Below are positions 45,751-57,489 of a stretch of 64,000 nucleotides of DNA, piece after piece (positions within the stretch are counted from its first letter, which is position 1; each line of letters starts with the position of its first letter). The stretch comes from Ctenosaura bakeri (Eukaryota; Chordata; Lepidosauria; Squamata; Iguanidae), in contig CAOLHI010002119.1 in the NCBI GenBank assembly GCA_948474755.1, positions 124,001 through 188,000 on the forward strand. Reading direction: 5' to 3'. A model generated the notes under the pieces. It did no database searches. It saw only the letters and a program-made list of their open reading frames with translations, and was not told the DNA's origin. The position numbers and the translations under genes are program-made.

Positions 45751-46799
45751 TTACACTATAGAGAATGACCAATCTTATTCTTATCTATACCACACGTGAT
45801 GGTGTAGTACACCTGACAGACCAATCTATGCAGCTCCTCTTCCATTCACATAGATTTTGCGTCCTAGCCAGTATTCTGGACAACAGAAGAATCACATACC
45901 TCTTTCCATAATCAAATCCATGGGTTATCAAAAGTAGTTCACACACTAGCATTGTCCTGACTGTACTACTGCAATGAATTCTACATTGAGAGTGCATATG
46001 AAGATAACACAGAGATGCACATATGCTAGTGCACATACGCTGCTGACAGGAACACATTACCGAAACAACAGTATGCCAGTTTAAATTGCTCTGGCTGCAA
46101 CTACTCCTCTTGCTGAATGCTTAGACCAGTAAAAGAATTAGGTAAATGATACCACATCCTGCCACACCAGTGCTCAGAAATACTGGATGGAGTAGAAAAA
46201 CTGGATTCAGAGGACAATAAATAATGCATCTGGGACTAGGAACTCTTTTAGAATTGCTGAGATTCAGCAGATATTTGTTCAAAGAGAAGATAGGAAGAAG
46301 TCCCTACAAGATAGTACTACTTTTCTCCTTGAGGCCATAGAAGAGAATTTGATCCATTCTAAAATGCCTATTTTGAGGGTGTTTTTAACTGGTCTAAAGT
46401 GGTAAGCCACTTATTGCTTTCAACACTGCAGTCTTTTTTTAAAAAAAAAAAGAAATTCAGTTTACTTGTTCACCATCGATGTGGGAGGGGGAGGATATAA
46501 GTATTTTAACAAATAAAATAAATGTGAACTAAATATGTAAGCTCAAATACTTCCCAGAATTCTCTACCAGTGCACAAGCATTGTCCTACAACAAAAACAC
46601 AGGTGTTACTCAGGAGGACTGTTTCCATAGGAGAAGGTCCTCTGCAGAGAATACAGCAAGAAAACTACTTGTCCTTGAGTGAGAAAGAGAAATGCCTAAG
46701 CAAGTAAGCTTACAGGACATCTGAATTTGTGCTCTGCTGTTGAACTATGTTCCTTTTCTGTAAGGGCAGGCTTGGGAGGGAAAGAAAGCTGACTTATTT
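45751..46799. other. Unassigned DNA
   Basis: No gene is seen. An L2-like tail fragment (GAGGATATAAGTATTTTAAC, then AAATAAAATAAATG) may lie at 46486-46530. Confidence 0.4.
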
Positions 46800-46935
46800 T
46801 CACAATGTGTATGTGTACGTGCCTTCAAATCACTTGGCAATTTATGGCAACCCCAATGAATTTCCTAGGGGTTTTCTTAGGCAAGTAATACTCACAGGTG
46901 GTTTTGCCAGTTCCTTCCTCAGAAAAAGATGACTC
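46800..46935 (-). mobile_element. 5S-Sauria-type SINE, 3' part
   Basis: The plus strand reads GTGCCTTCAAATCACTTGGC, TTTATGGCAACCCCAATGAA, GTTTTCTTAGGCAAG, then GGTGGTTTTGCCAGTTCCTT. This is the reverse of the tail and body of 5S-headed SINEs that share the RTE/BovB end. The 5S-like head is not present. Confidence 0.72.
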
Positions 46936-47244
46936 ACTTGATTTAAAGCCAACTATATTCAAAGGTATAAAGGAATCCACAGCTAGCCTAGTAGACACGC
47001 ACCAGAAATAATTTTAGCAAAAAAAAAAAATGTTATTTATTTTAAACCCATTTTAACTACGGTATGTATTACAGCCATCATGATGTAGCAGGTTGAAGTC
47101 TCTAAGGTACCATGGACCTATGACTTTTATGGGGACTGTTTCATGCCACCTTTACACCTGTAAGAGCAAAAAGAATGTTTTATTTTCATTAACAGGACTG
47201 CTGGTGAACCATTATGCAAGCCAATATCCTATTAGGTGATAATG
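46936..47244. other. Unassigned DNA
   Basis: No gene or recognised repeat is seen. An A run is at 47018-47029. Confidence 0.4.
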
Positions 47245-47460
47245 CATATTGTTACCTATCTTCAAGTCAACATTGACTTATGGCAGTCCTATCCTTGTGC
47301 TTGGGTTTGATTTTTTTTTTTTTAACAAGATTTACTCAGAGAAAGTTTGCCATTTATCTCCCCTAAGGTTGAGATAGTTCAGCTTCCCTAAGATCACTCA
47401 GTAGATTTGCATGGTTGAGTGGGGATTTGAACCCTGGTCTCCTGTGCTTTTAATACAGAA
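47245..47460 (-). mobile_element. Sauria-type SINE
   Basis: The plus strand shows the reversed order of the family. First comes the RTE-like end (CTTCAAGTCAACATTGACTT, then ATGGCAG), then AACAAGATTTACTCAGAG, then TTGAGTGGGGATTTGAACCC and TGGTCTCCTG of the tRNA-like head. A T run at 47311-47322 replaces part of the body. Confidence 0.78.
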
Positions 47461-48204
47461 GACAGACAAAGTCAAACCAAAGTTCTCCTAGCTCTTTACT
47501 GAACAATCTTTTCCTAATAACTTCCCAAGAACTGTTTTTTAACTATATATGGAAATTGTAGTCTAAGCAAAGGAAATTTATTATGCGCAACTCTGAACAG
47601 AAAATCTCAAACTTTTCTCATCTCTGTTTAACATTATTGCAACCACTGATTTTGGCTGATTTTCAGAACAATCATATCAAAGGGGCAGACAATGATAATG
47701 AATAGGCAGAGATGAAACCAACAACAATTATGAGCAGCAAGGTAGAAACCAATGGGATACATCTAATCCATGAACGTCTACTCAGAAGCAAAATTTACTA
47801 AGTGGGACTTTGAAATGTTGATAATCTGACATATTCCAGTTACAGATTCAAGGTTTTAAGGGATGGAGGAGGAAGATACCATTGAGAGAGGGAAGAAAAA
47901 GGTGAATACAGGCAAGAGAAATAGATAGAAAAGAAGGTAAGATAGAGAAAATGGGAGTGAGGCAGAAGGGAAAAAAGAAAGGTAACCAGGAGAACAGGGG
48001 AGCAAAGGAGAAGAAGAGGACAAGAAGGAGGCAACTTAGAGGAGAATGGAGCTCCACTAACAGATGTGGGGAGAGTAAGAAGAAAGTGAGAGCAGAATGT
48101 TAGTCGCAGGTTGTGGGCAGAGTGTATGAAAGAAAGGGAAGGAAAAGAATTAGACAGGAGTTGCAGGAGGGCTGGAAAGAAGGGGGAGAAAGGGAAGTCG
48201 CACA
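47461..48204. other. Unassigned DNA, purine-rich
   Basis: No gene is seen. 47860-48200 is strongly GA-rich on the plus strand, so its frames are artefacts. Confidence 0.45.
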
Positions 48205-48402
48205 GAGATGGGGGGGCGATTGGGGCAGTTTGTCCCAGGTGGCAATGTTTCTGGGGCGTCCCAGTCCATAGTCATGCCCCTGTGTGCCCTGGCCATGCCC
48301 CTATGCCCCACGCGACGCTCCCCCACACACAGTGGCCACACCACTCACACCATAGCCCCACCCCTCCCACCCCCCTCCACACACTTCAAGCTCCACCACT
48401 GA
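48205..48402. mobile_element. GC-rich MITE fragment (CAGTGG-type ends)
   Basis: GGGGGGCGATTGGGGCAGTT, TGTCCCAGGTGGCAATG, then CCACACACTTCAAGCTCCAC and CACTG resembles hAT-like MITEs that start CAGTGGCG and end CGCCACTG. The right end (48390-48402) is visible, but the left terminus is lost. The island of GC-rich sequence contrasts with its surroundings. Confidence 0.5.
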
Positions 48403-49774
48403 GAAAGAAGTGTGAAAGCAAGAATTAAATGTGAAAGGAATCAATGGACTAAGCCAAGCTGAAGCAGAAAGAGATTCATACCAGGCTTTTTACTGAAAAC
48501 AGTGCATCCCATGTGCACCTGAGACCAAGAAAAGAAACTATAAAGTAGCCATTTGGGGGTTGTATGAGGTAGATGGAAAGAATAGGAAAATAAGAAAAGC
48601 CTAAGCCTAAGCAATAAACAGGAAAAGCCACAAAGCAATCCTGCAGTACCAATGACTCCTGAAGCAGCAGATGCTGATGCAGTTTAGTATCTCCCCATGC
48701 AAACCAGTCCCTCCAGCTGAGCCACAGTTTGAGAAATGCTGAGAAAGGCAGTCAGGAGGCGGTGGCCAGGTGGAAAACTGGAAAGTCTACAGCAGCCTGA
48801 AGCAATAAAAAACAATAGCACACAGCATTTTTCCCCCCAAGAAAAAACTTTTCAAGACAACTCTGTCCCCCTAAAATTCTTCCCTTCATCCTGAGGCCTG
48901 GGAGAGAGGAAATAGTCCCAGAGAACTGGTAACCCAGACACATCATTACGTAAAACCACAATTTCACAACGAACACCACAATTCTATCTCATTAAGTTCA
49001 AGGGACTTTTGTTCTCAGGTGAGCAAGTATAATACTGTACCTTTTTAAAATCTGAAAAATAAGTAGTTGTGGGTTGCACTGAGCCTATGCTGATTAAGTT
49101 TTGGGAATCAAAGTGGGATTTCATGCATGAAAACTCCAGTACTAAGGATCTTCAAAATCAGTCATGAAAATAAACACAGGAAACCTCAGATTCTCACCAT
49201 GCTTCATTTCAGTTTCAGTGCTCACTCTAAGCCTGTTTACATAGTGAAATAATATCTTCTAAAAATAATATTCATTAAAGTGGAATTAAAAGAGATATAG
49301 CGACCTTGGTGAGAGGATGCCTAAGAAAGGTGGTATCTAAATTTGTTCCTATTTATTTATTTATTTATTTAACTTTCTGAGGTACCAAAAGGTTACAGTC
49401 ACTTTTAAAGACAAAACTGACAACGCTGAGACCGTCTATCCCCTTCAAACTACTGAAGACACACTTTGCAGATCATTTGGGGGGAAAGAAAGGACCTGCA
49501 TTGATACTGGCTGCAGAGGGAGCTACTAGCTTACGTTTGCAAAACACAGTGCGGTCTAAGAAAGGGAAAAAAAAGGCTGTAACTTGGTGCTTGAGAAGTT
49601 CTACTTTATTTAGCCCAACAGGTAGTGATCAGGGAAAATTAACCCTTTAAGGTTCACTAGTAGAATCAGTAGATTGAACACAGCAGTTTATTTAGAGTAG
49701 ATGCTGCACAGAGCAGATTCTATTTGGCATGCTTACAACCTTTTCTGTACCTAAGCAGACTTTCTTCATAGCAC
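48403..49774. other. Unassigned DNA with one microsatellite
   Basis: No gene or recognised repeat is seen, apart from the (ATTT)n tract at 49349-49371. Confidence 0.4.
49349..49371. repeat. (ATTT)n microsatellite
   Basis: Five ATTT units, possibly the tail of an unrecognised LINE in reverse orientation. Confidence 0.85.
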
Positions 49775-50336
49775 GGTTCCACTTTAGTAGACCTTATGGT
49801 TACTTTCTGACCACTTCTCTTCAAGGCCTTCCCCAATCTAATGCCCTTTAGATATTAGATTTTTATGCACCTCTCATGATTGTCAACCTCTGGGGCTGCT
49901 GTTATGGGCTATGAACATTGAGTCTTCACTCTCTGCCCCACTATCTTCTCAGGCTCATTTGGTGGAAACAAGAGAGAGTCCTTCCTGGTGACTGCTCCCA
50001 GTCTTTGGAAATCCTTTTCAAGTAGGGCTAGGATGGGTCTTTCCTTCTGCCAGCAAGTAAAAATATTCATCAGGCTTTTAGAAACTGACTGTGATGGATC
50101 TTTTAATGGTGCACTATGTTGCTTTGTTTATGTATGTATGAGTGTGTATGGTCTTCTGATGACTATTAATGGTTTTCACTTTACAAACTCTTGAATTGTT
50201 TTTAAATAACATTTATATTTATAGTTTTACTGATATTTAATGTTTTTAATCTGTAGTGCTTTTAATAATTTGCATGCTGGTTTAAGTTTCATTTTTAAAG
50301 AGGAAGCAGGATAATAGCGAATAAAATAATAATCGT
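49775..50336 (+). mobile_element. L2-clade LINE 3' end with a MITE scrap upstream
   Basis: 49955-50095 encodes ESFLVTAPSLWKSFSSRARM, then LSFCQQVKIFIRLLE, which matches the L2 C-terminal LWN..P block. The AT-rich 3' UTR ends AAAGAGGAAGCAGGATAATA, then GCGAATAAAATAATA. The 49840-49925 part upstream resembles the hAT-like MITE near 25005 and 54078. Confidence 0.62.
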
Positions 50337-50799
50337 AGGAGTTTTAGTCTAAATTATCTGGAGGACATCAGCTGAAGGTAGGTTGATATTTCCTCTGACC
50401 CAAGCAAATCATGTTTTTAATAGTTTTCCATGCTTTGTTCTAACCCAAACAATGATACTTTTATTAACAATTAGTAGTAGTGCAAAAGAACCACAAAATA
50501 GATGTTTGCAGTGACCTCAGCATAGAGATTTGCAGAGCCCTTGACTCTTGTAAAATTCTGTGGTGCACATAAGCATTCAAAAATATTTTGCTGCTCAGAA
50601 ACATTTGGGAAAGGGGTGTGCAGAAAGTACAAAAGCAAAGAATGAATTAGAAGCAGGAAATTGGTGACAATGCCATCTAGCTCAATGTTTGGAAACAAAG
50701 GTAAGCTGTAGAGAACCACAAACGGCCCATGGAGGGATGAGAGTGGTCATTTGAATTAGAGATGTATAGAGATTGAGACTATTGAACTCAAATAAACAC
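50337..50799. other. Unassigned DNA
   Basis: No gene is seen. A short stretch at 50355-50380 (ATCTGGAGGACATCAGCTGA) resembles a MITE terminus. Confidence 0.4.
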
Positions 50800-51045
50800 C
50801 TGACTCAATTTTGTGTGCCTTCAAGTCACCTATTGACTTATGATGACCCCATGAATTTCATGGGATTTTCTTAGGCATACTGTATTTCTTAGACATAATG
50901 TATTTCTTGGTCATACCATAGCGTAAGTTTTTCTTAGGCATACTCAGTGTTCTTAGGAATACTGAGAGGTGGTTTGCCAGTTCCTTCCTCTGAAATACAG
51001 CAGACAGTGCCTAGTATTTGTTGACAGTCTCCCATCCATGTAATA
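50800..51045 (-). mobile_element. 5S-Sauria-type SINE with internal expansion
   Basis: The tail and body follow the family order: GTGCCTTCAAGTCACCTATT, GACTTATGATGACCCCATGA, GTTTGCCAGTTCCTTCCTCT. At 51015-51045, minus strand, TTACATGGATGGGAGACTGT matches the conserved TACTTGGATGGGAGACCG region of 5S rRNA. That supports a 5S-derived head. The family normally has a single TTTTCTTAGGCA block, but here related blocks recur at 50868 and 50931. Confidence 0.75.
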
Positions 51046-51879
51046 AACAGGGCAGTGTCTCATACAACTCCTAAACACAAGGCAGCATCTAGTGCCTTTG
51101 GGGTAGTTAAACTCAGTTTTAGAAGTCTTCAACTCTCACAGTATGAGACCATGGGAAAGAAGGACACTAACGCAAAGCCAGGGCATGCTGTTGGTTTAAT
51201 CCCTGCCACCTCCAACCCACCCACTGCCAGAAAGTACTGATAAAAAGTGGTCCATTTCCACTTCTGGAAGTCTCCAGAAACTCCCCTAATACAATGTACA
51301 GCCTGTTACCTATTTTGCCCTCTAAATCTGTCCGACAGGGTTCACAAAACCAATCAGAGGGGCTATAAAACTTTGAATGGATCCCTGGCCATTTCCAGAT
51401 CTGTTGGGGGTACAGTACAGCCCATGGTGGGGCTTGGAGGCCAGAAACAGGAGTGTCAATTCCTGTATTAATAAACAAGCCATTTTTTCCTGCTAAGGTT
51501 AAGAGGCTCAATTCTTGCCTGAGAAATAGATATCCTGTGCTTTTACAGGCATACTACTGCCTCTCTCTTCCCCAAATTAATCCCTTTTTTTCCTCCCTTG
51601 AGGAAGAGGCAGGACAGAGAGAAAAGGTCTAAGTTGGGCAGGCTATTGCGGCAGGATAAAAGAAAATCAAAAACCCTCCAAACAGCGATACTTTTATTGG
51701 CCAGCCAAAATGCACAAAATACATCATGCAAATTTCAAAGCTTCACTGACTTCTTCATTTGGCAAAGATATTAAAAATCATGCTGGCATTCATACAGGCA
51801 GCCGTCATTCCCAGCCACATAAATCTTTGTCCTCTGAGATCAGCAACTTTATGCATTTAATTTAATTAGTGTCTTGTTT
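51046..51879. other. Unassigned DNA
   Basis: No gene or recognised repeat is seen. Confidence 0.4.
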
Positions 51880-52493
51880 AAAGCCACCAAATGCCCAGGT
51901 GAGCACACCTATAAACTACAAGAACTGGAAGACAAAAGCCAGGCCATCCAAAGGTTTACATAGGGTAACAAACAGACACATGATCCAGATCCAAGGTTCA
52001 AGGGGGGGGAAAGCACTCCTGAGCAGAACCCAATGCAAAGAGGTGAACTGTCAGAAAGATCAGTCCAAAAATACATGGCAAAGATCAGAGAGCCAGGAAG
52101 CCAGAGATGTCAGACAGGGTTGCACAGAGATTTAGGAGCTGTTGTTCTGCAGCAACAGAATGGACTGGGCTGGGCTACTACACAGCCAACAGTAAATCAA
52201 CCTAGCTGGCCTCATTAGCTCAGCATCCTGTATTTAAAAGTAGTCAGGCGATGCTCTGCTCCTTTTGCTCCCTGTGTTTTAACTTACAACACTCAACAGG
52301 ATGAAATATTTCTTCCTCCTCCTCCTCCTCCTCCTGATCTGCAGCTGTTGTCTGAGTCAGGCTAGGCTCTTCCTCCACCAACGCCACATCAGGACTGCCA
52401 GCGTCCTCCAGCTCCAACTGGGGCCTATCACCTTGGCTCTCCTCTTCTCCTTCTTCATCCAAGGAAGCAAGTAGGACATGACAATCAGTCTCC
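51880..52493 (-). mobile_element. Possible LTR-like block
   Basis: On the minus strand the segment starts TGTCATGTCCTACTTGCTTC and later contains a TATA-like CTTTTAAATACA with CT-rich sequence after it. This resembles the layout of a long terminal repeat from reptile LTR retroelements. No second LTR, primer-binding site or coding domain is visible. The acidic frame at 52244-52462 is driven partly by a (TCC)n tract (52313-52336). The identification is weak. Confidence 0.3.
52313..52336. repeat. (TCC)n microsatellite
   Basis: Eight TCC units. Confidence 0.93.
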
Positions 52494-54077
52494 CTACTTT
52501 AAGTGCACCCGGTTTGCAAAAAGTTTGTAAACCAGAAACGGAGGACTTTTATTCTACTGAATGTTACTCAACTTTGCTTTAAGAAATTCACTGGCAAGGT
52601 GAAAGGGCTTAACTTCACTACTGCACTGTGAAGTTAAGAGGAGGAATAATACCTCAAAAAACCCTGATAGACAGCACTGCAGTAGCTCACTTCAAACAAA
52701 TTTTGGTTATTGTTGAAGAATCTACCTGGGGTCCAAATGCTGCCACCCCACTTTCTCCTCAGGCATTGCAGCCCCTTCCACCTTGCTGCCTGGTATGTGA
52801 AAACTGCAGTGGCTGTGATGTCCACTCCCCACAGAGAGAATTATGGTTTGTGTAAAACACAGTTACACTCCAAGCCAGAACCCCTGTGAATCCATGAAAA
52901 CATATTTTGGTTTAGAGACCGACTATGGTTTGTACAGATCCATGAATTAGAAAGTAAAATTGAGACAGGCATGGGAAGAACAGAAGGCACTATGACAGCC
53001 AAACTTGTGACCCAAATCTGTACCTTTAATAAACAAATCAATGGGCAAAAACCTGCCCTTATGAGAGTACAACAATGGGAAAAGCTGGAGCTGTGAATTT
53101 CCAGTTGTCACACAGTTACAACTCTAATCTGCTGAAAGAAAAGCAAAAATCAGAGCAATGCTCAGAACCCTTCATGGGACACAGCAAAGGAGGAAACTTC
53201 AGATAGACATTGAACTCAATGATGACCCCTTCTACTGCACGATCAGTACCTGAGAAGCCTTACCACACTTGGAGAAAAGAATTCTGGAGCATTAAACACA
53301 CACACACACACAATAATTTTGCAAACCAAAAAAAGACTCGTTACCGAAATATATTTTTCCACATCATAATATATGTTACCAACTACAATATGCAATCGTA
53401 TGTTGATGTAGCTGTTCACTTCGATTAGAATGAGTTTGTGTTTCAAAACAGCCTGATAAAGTTAACATAAGAGCTGCCTTGCTGGAGTGGACAAGAAGTT
53501 TCACTACGTCTGCTGTCATCCCGGTTCTGACAACGGCTCAGAGCTTGAAAGCAGTTTTCACAAATGTCGAGTTACAAGTAATAAATTTTTTTAAATAAAG
53601 AAGGCATAGCTAAGTGATATTACTACTGCAATTTAGCAGGGAATAGCTTCTCTCTTTTTGTGATGAAAGCCTGTTTCAATAAACTTTTATCAATACAAAG
53701 ATGCGTGGAGTTAGCTATGCTTTGTTCCACAGGACAATAACATGCAGTATTCTGTTGGTTTTACTTTTTTTAAATCAGAAAGTTAATTAAAGGTCACAAT
53801 TTAAATTTCTGTAAAAATCACATTTTTAAAACCTGTATTGATGCTAAATATACTTTGGTGAGGGCTCAAATGCTAGCCAATTATTTTCAAAAGTAATTTT
53901 CCAAGCAGGTCTCCAAGGGACTCTGCTGCCACCCAACAACTAGCATCCAGTAGTATAAACCCTCTACAAATGGAAGCTGCATATCATCATTCTAGCAGCT
54001 ATTGAGAGCCCAATCCCCCTTAATTTCCCCTAATCTCTTTCTTCAACATGAAAAACCTAAGAATGAGAATCATGCAG
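52494..54077. other. Unassigned DNA
   Basis: No gene or recognised repeat is seen over 1.6 kb, apart from a short (AC)n run at 53297-53312. Confidence 0.4.
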
Positions 54078-54190
54078 CCCTCTAGAAGTTGCTGGACTGC
54101 TCTTTCCAGCATTTCTCTCAATTGGATATGCCACCTAGGGCTTCTACAGCTTGCAATCTAATAACATCTGGAGAGCTGCATGACCCCTAC
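54078..54190. mobile_element. hAT-like pseudo-palindromic MITE
   Basis: GCAGCCCTCTAGAAGTTGCT, then GGACTGCTCTTTCCAGCATT, is echoed inversely by CTAATAACATCTGGAGAGCT, then GCA. The pattern is a common amniote MITE with 'CTCCAGATGTTGCTGGACT' ends. It is old. Confidence 0.55.
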
Positions 54191-54486
54191 CCCTGATGTA
54201 AACCAAATGTTCTTATTCCCTCATGGAATGTTTTGGGAAGCATGGGAAGAAGAATGTAGGCATCTCTGTATATTTTCATATTTACTTCAGGACATAAGGT
54301 GGGATAAATAAACAAATGCTATTTACATCCAACTTGTGGAGTTGCTGAGATAATTAATTTTAGAAAGCAAATGTCTTCGTGATTGCTAAGACAACAATAT
54401 TTCATGGCCCAATGATGTGGGCTATTACACAAGTAAGCATCGCAACATAACATTTTTCACTAGTTGGCCCTCAACATTCCTAAATA
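54191..54486. other. Unassigned DNA
   Basis: No gene is seen. GGACATAAGGTGGGATAAAT, then AAACAAATG, near 54290 may be an L2-like tail. Confidence 0.4.
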
Positions 54487-54994
54487 CAGTAGTCGCTCCA
54501 CATTTGCGAGGCTTTGGGACACAGAACCCTCGCAGAGATGGAAAAACTACAAATAACTCCTCCCGCGCTTCCCCTCCCATTCCCTTCTGGAGCTTTCCCC
54601 TCTCATGCCTCTGGCCTCAGTGTTGGGAAAGGGGAGAAGAAGGAAAAAACAACTGAAAATGCTTATTGGCACTTTCCCCTCAGACAGAGAAGGGAGTTCT
54701 AGAGTTCTACTTATTTCCAGCAGTCATCTTGAGAAAGGAGCACCTAACCAATCAGCAGCCAATACACAGAAGAATGTGCCACCACATGGCAGAGAGGCCA
54801 TGCCTTCAGCAGTGGGAGGGGGCTTTCCTCACCCAAAAGGAAAAAAAAACATCCATTTTAAACACAAGCCTCGCAAGCCTAGGGTGAGAAATGTAAGGGA
54901 AAGGAGAAGGAAAATGAGTGGGGGGAGGTAAGCACCTGTCTTACAAATAATCAAATTCACAAAAGTCAAATCCGCAAATGTGGAGGCAGGACTA
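54487..54994. mobile_element. Tigger-like MITE (CTCCACATTTGCG type)
   Basis: The left terminus CAGTAGTCGCTCCACATTTG, then CGAGG, is matched inversely by the right terminus CCGCAAATGTGGAGGCAGG, then ACTA. TA sits at both flanks. The interior has a pyrimidine-rich left half and purine-rich right half. No transposase is visible. Related ends occur at 17247-17653 and 57490-57719. Confidence 0.72.
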
Positions 54995-56393
54995 TATATC
55001 CTTCCTTCTCTCTTCAAACAGCATCTGGTCTAGCCCGAGAGGGGAACTGAACCTCTCTGCTTCAATGATGACAACAACATCTTTCCTGAAGCTAAAGCAG
55101 AAGCATCATATCACATCCCAAAGGGATGGTATCTGAAATGCATTCCTCTTGATTCTACACAAGATCGGGTGCATAACGTATCATATCCCCTACCACCACC
55201 ACCACCACCACCACCTGTCTTGGAGGAAAAGTATGTTTTAGCTCACAGGGCATGCACTTTCCCATATACATTTAAAGCAATGCAGAGCAATCCTCTTCAG
55301 CCTGTCCAGCTGCAAGATATGCAAGCTTGTGCAAACAAGTGGATTTAGAGGTGGATCCAGACACATTTCTCTCTTTCACAATGGTCCAGAAAGAGCTACC
55401 AAACACCAACACTAAAACCTCATAGAAGCAAAGAAAATCACATTCACAAGTCCTGCTCAAGGCAGGCTTTTTGCAGGAGAAGTCTTTTGTTGCCTCTAGC
55501 TTTGAGTAAGGCTAAGGGGGGGGGTCACATTCCTGAGATGATAATGCATCATGAGTAAACTCAAAGTAGGAGAGATCATGCTTATTCTTCTTCAGAAAAA
55601 AAAAAAGCAGACTGAGCATTAAAAAAATGGCTCAGCTTAACAGTAAAGCTTACTTTGGAAGGCCATTAGAACTGTGAAAAGATATCACACCTTCAGTTAC
55701 TATCTCCTTGAAGGAACCTTACTTTGGATAAAGATCAAGGGTAATTATTTTCTGTACTGTCCGATTTGAAGCCCTGTATAATCCAAAAAATACACATACT
55801 ATTTTCCTGTGTGAACATCAGTTCCTCTGGCCATCAGAAGCTATCCCCATTTCTTAGCCAATTGTCTCTTACTCCTCCGCACGGCCTCAAGATTACTAGC
55901 AGACAAAAAATTACTCAGACACAACATTCACTCATTAAGATACAAAAGTATTTCATATAAAAGGGAAGAGAGCCAGATAGAACATAAATTCCTTCCAATA
56001 CCACCCAGAATCAACCCCACACAAAGAATGACTCTTTCTCCTCCCTCTACCTCCCTAGACCAAAAAACAAAGAAATAATAGGCTTTCAAATTTTATGTTT
56101 CACTCAATTACAGCATTTGCAGTTGGGCTGGGAATGACTGTAGTATGGCTGTGTACGTGCGTACCTTGGTATTTAATTATTTGCATAGCATGATTTCTGC
56201 TTAAGACACAGAATTTATTTTTTTAATTTCTCATTAAACCAGGGTTCACCTTCCAATTACTCTCTGGATCAGGTCCAGTGCTCATTCACTGGTCTCAAGG
56301 GTTAAAACCCCTCCACAACATTCAGCTTTTTATTTGAAGCATTAGGAGTTACTGAGAAGTTTCAGTGGGGGGTAGAAAGAAATGGCTCTAGGT
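54995..56393. other. Unassigned DNA with one microsatellite
   Basis: No gene or recognised repeat is seen. A (CCA)n tract is at 55192-55215. Confidence 0.4.
55192..55215. repeat. (CCA)n microsatellite
   Basis: Eight CCA units. Confidence 0.93.
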
Positions 56394-56901
56394 CAGCCGT
56401 TCTCAACCTTTACCATGGGCCTCCTTTAAATATCTTTTGTTGCCACAGACTACCAAGACTGAACTCAATATTTTAAACTCTAAAGTGCATCAAATACTTA
56501 TCTAAACTTGCTGAAGTTCAGTATAGCTACAAAGGAGGCTTCATGTGGCTGCATGTGTGGTAGCATGAAATCTCATGTGCTTTCTCTCAGCTGCTCAGCA
56601 TCATTTATTAGCATGTTCTCACCATGTGCAGAAATACCAAGTGCTGAGTACATTTTTTGGCTGTCAAACAGTTATTTTCATAACTCTTTAATGATTTGCA
56701 ATACTTTAATAAAACTCTGTACAAATGATGTCTATCACCAGTATTAATGCGTAACTGTGTGTCCGTCTTCCATTCATTCATTCATTCATTCATTCTATTT
56801 TAACTGTAAAAGCTCATAACATTTCTTCAAGCCTTTGAGGAACTCTTATAAGGACACTGTGAACCCCCAGGAGTCCATGGATCACAGGTTAAGAATCACT
56901 G
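56394..56901. mobile_element. hAT-like DNA element, copy 2
   Basis: The left end CAGCCGTTCTCAACC and the right end GGTTAAGAATCACTG are inverted repeats, homologous to those at 13349-14054. The shared interior CTCCTTTAAATATCTTTTGT sits just inside the left end. Flanking octamers CTCTAGGT (56386-56393) and GTCTAGAT (56902-56909) agree at 6 of 8 positions, an eroded 8-bp duplication. At 508 bp it is about 200 bp shorter than copy 1. No transposase is visible. An (ATTC)n tract lies at 56771-56795. Confidence 0.72.
56771..56795. repeat. (ATTC)n microsatellite
   Basis: Six ATTC units inside hAT-like copy 2. Confidence 0.9.
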
Positions 56902-57489
56902 GTCTAGATCATGGAATTATGAGCCACCCAAAACTCAAATGATATGGTACATTATCAGAATTGTGTGAATTAGCTGACTTAACCACTCCACATATACCAT
57001 AACAGTGCAGTTATCCAAGCAACAAAAAAAGATGTTTCAGAAGTAACAGCAAACAATTCAGAGGTTGTCAGTGGCCTACAGTTGCAGGGAGTCATTTCTA
57101 TCTGAAGGGCAGAGCCAGGAGTTATAAACACAATCCCACAGTTACCAATGATGCCTCAGCTCCTATCTCCTTGCCACCCAACTATGAAAGTGTCATCTGA
57201 ACCCATGGAGAGAAAGTTTGCAAGAAATGCCACTAAGATTTTAAATAACATTAACCCAGCCATCAATCTGGACTGGTCAACTGATCAACTCAACTCTCTG
57301 CACAGTTCTGTTCAAATAAACAGGTACATGTAAGAACCACCTTATATTAAAAACCCAAGAAATACTGTAAAAATATAAAGGCTGCTCCACCCAGAATACA
57401 CCACAAAATCCACTGTCGATAGCAGTCTTTTCAAACCTGCTGACCTTCAGAAAATGTTCCCATCACCCCAGTTAACCAAAACAATCTAT
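56902..57489. other. Unassigned DNA
   Basis: No gene or recognised repeat is seen. Confidence 0.4.

Noticed and set aside
48111..48428. Pro/His-rich and cysteine-containing frames
   Set aside because: They lie in purine-rich DNA and a GC-rich MITE fragment and show no domain.
51015..51045. 5S rRNA gene fragment
   Set aside because: Only about 30 bp match the 5S internal region, and they are joined to a SINE body with an RTE-like tail, so they are the head of a 5S-derived SINE.
52244..52462. Acidic 72-codon frame as a possible host exon
   Set aside because: It is partly a (TCC)n translation, has no splice-site support that I could establish, and lies in a repeat-like block. The LTR reading is also uncertain.
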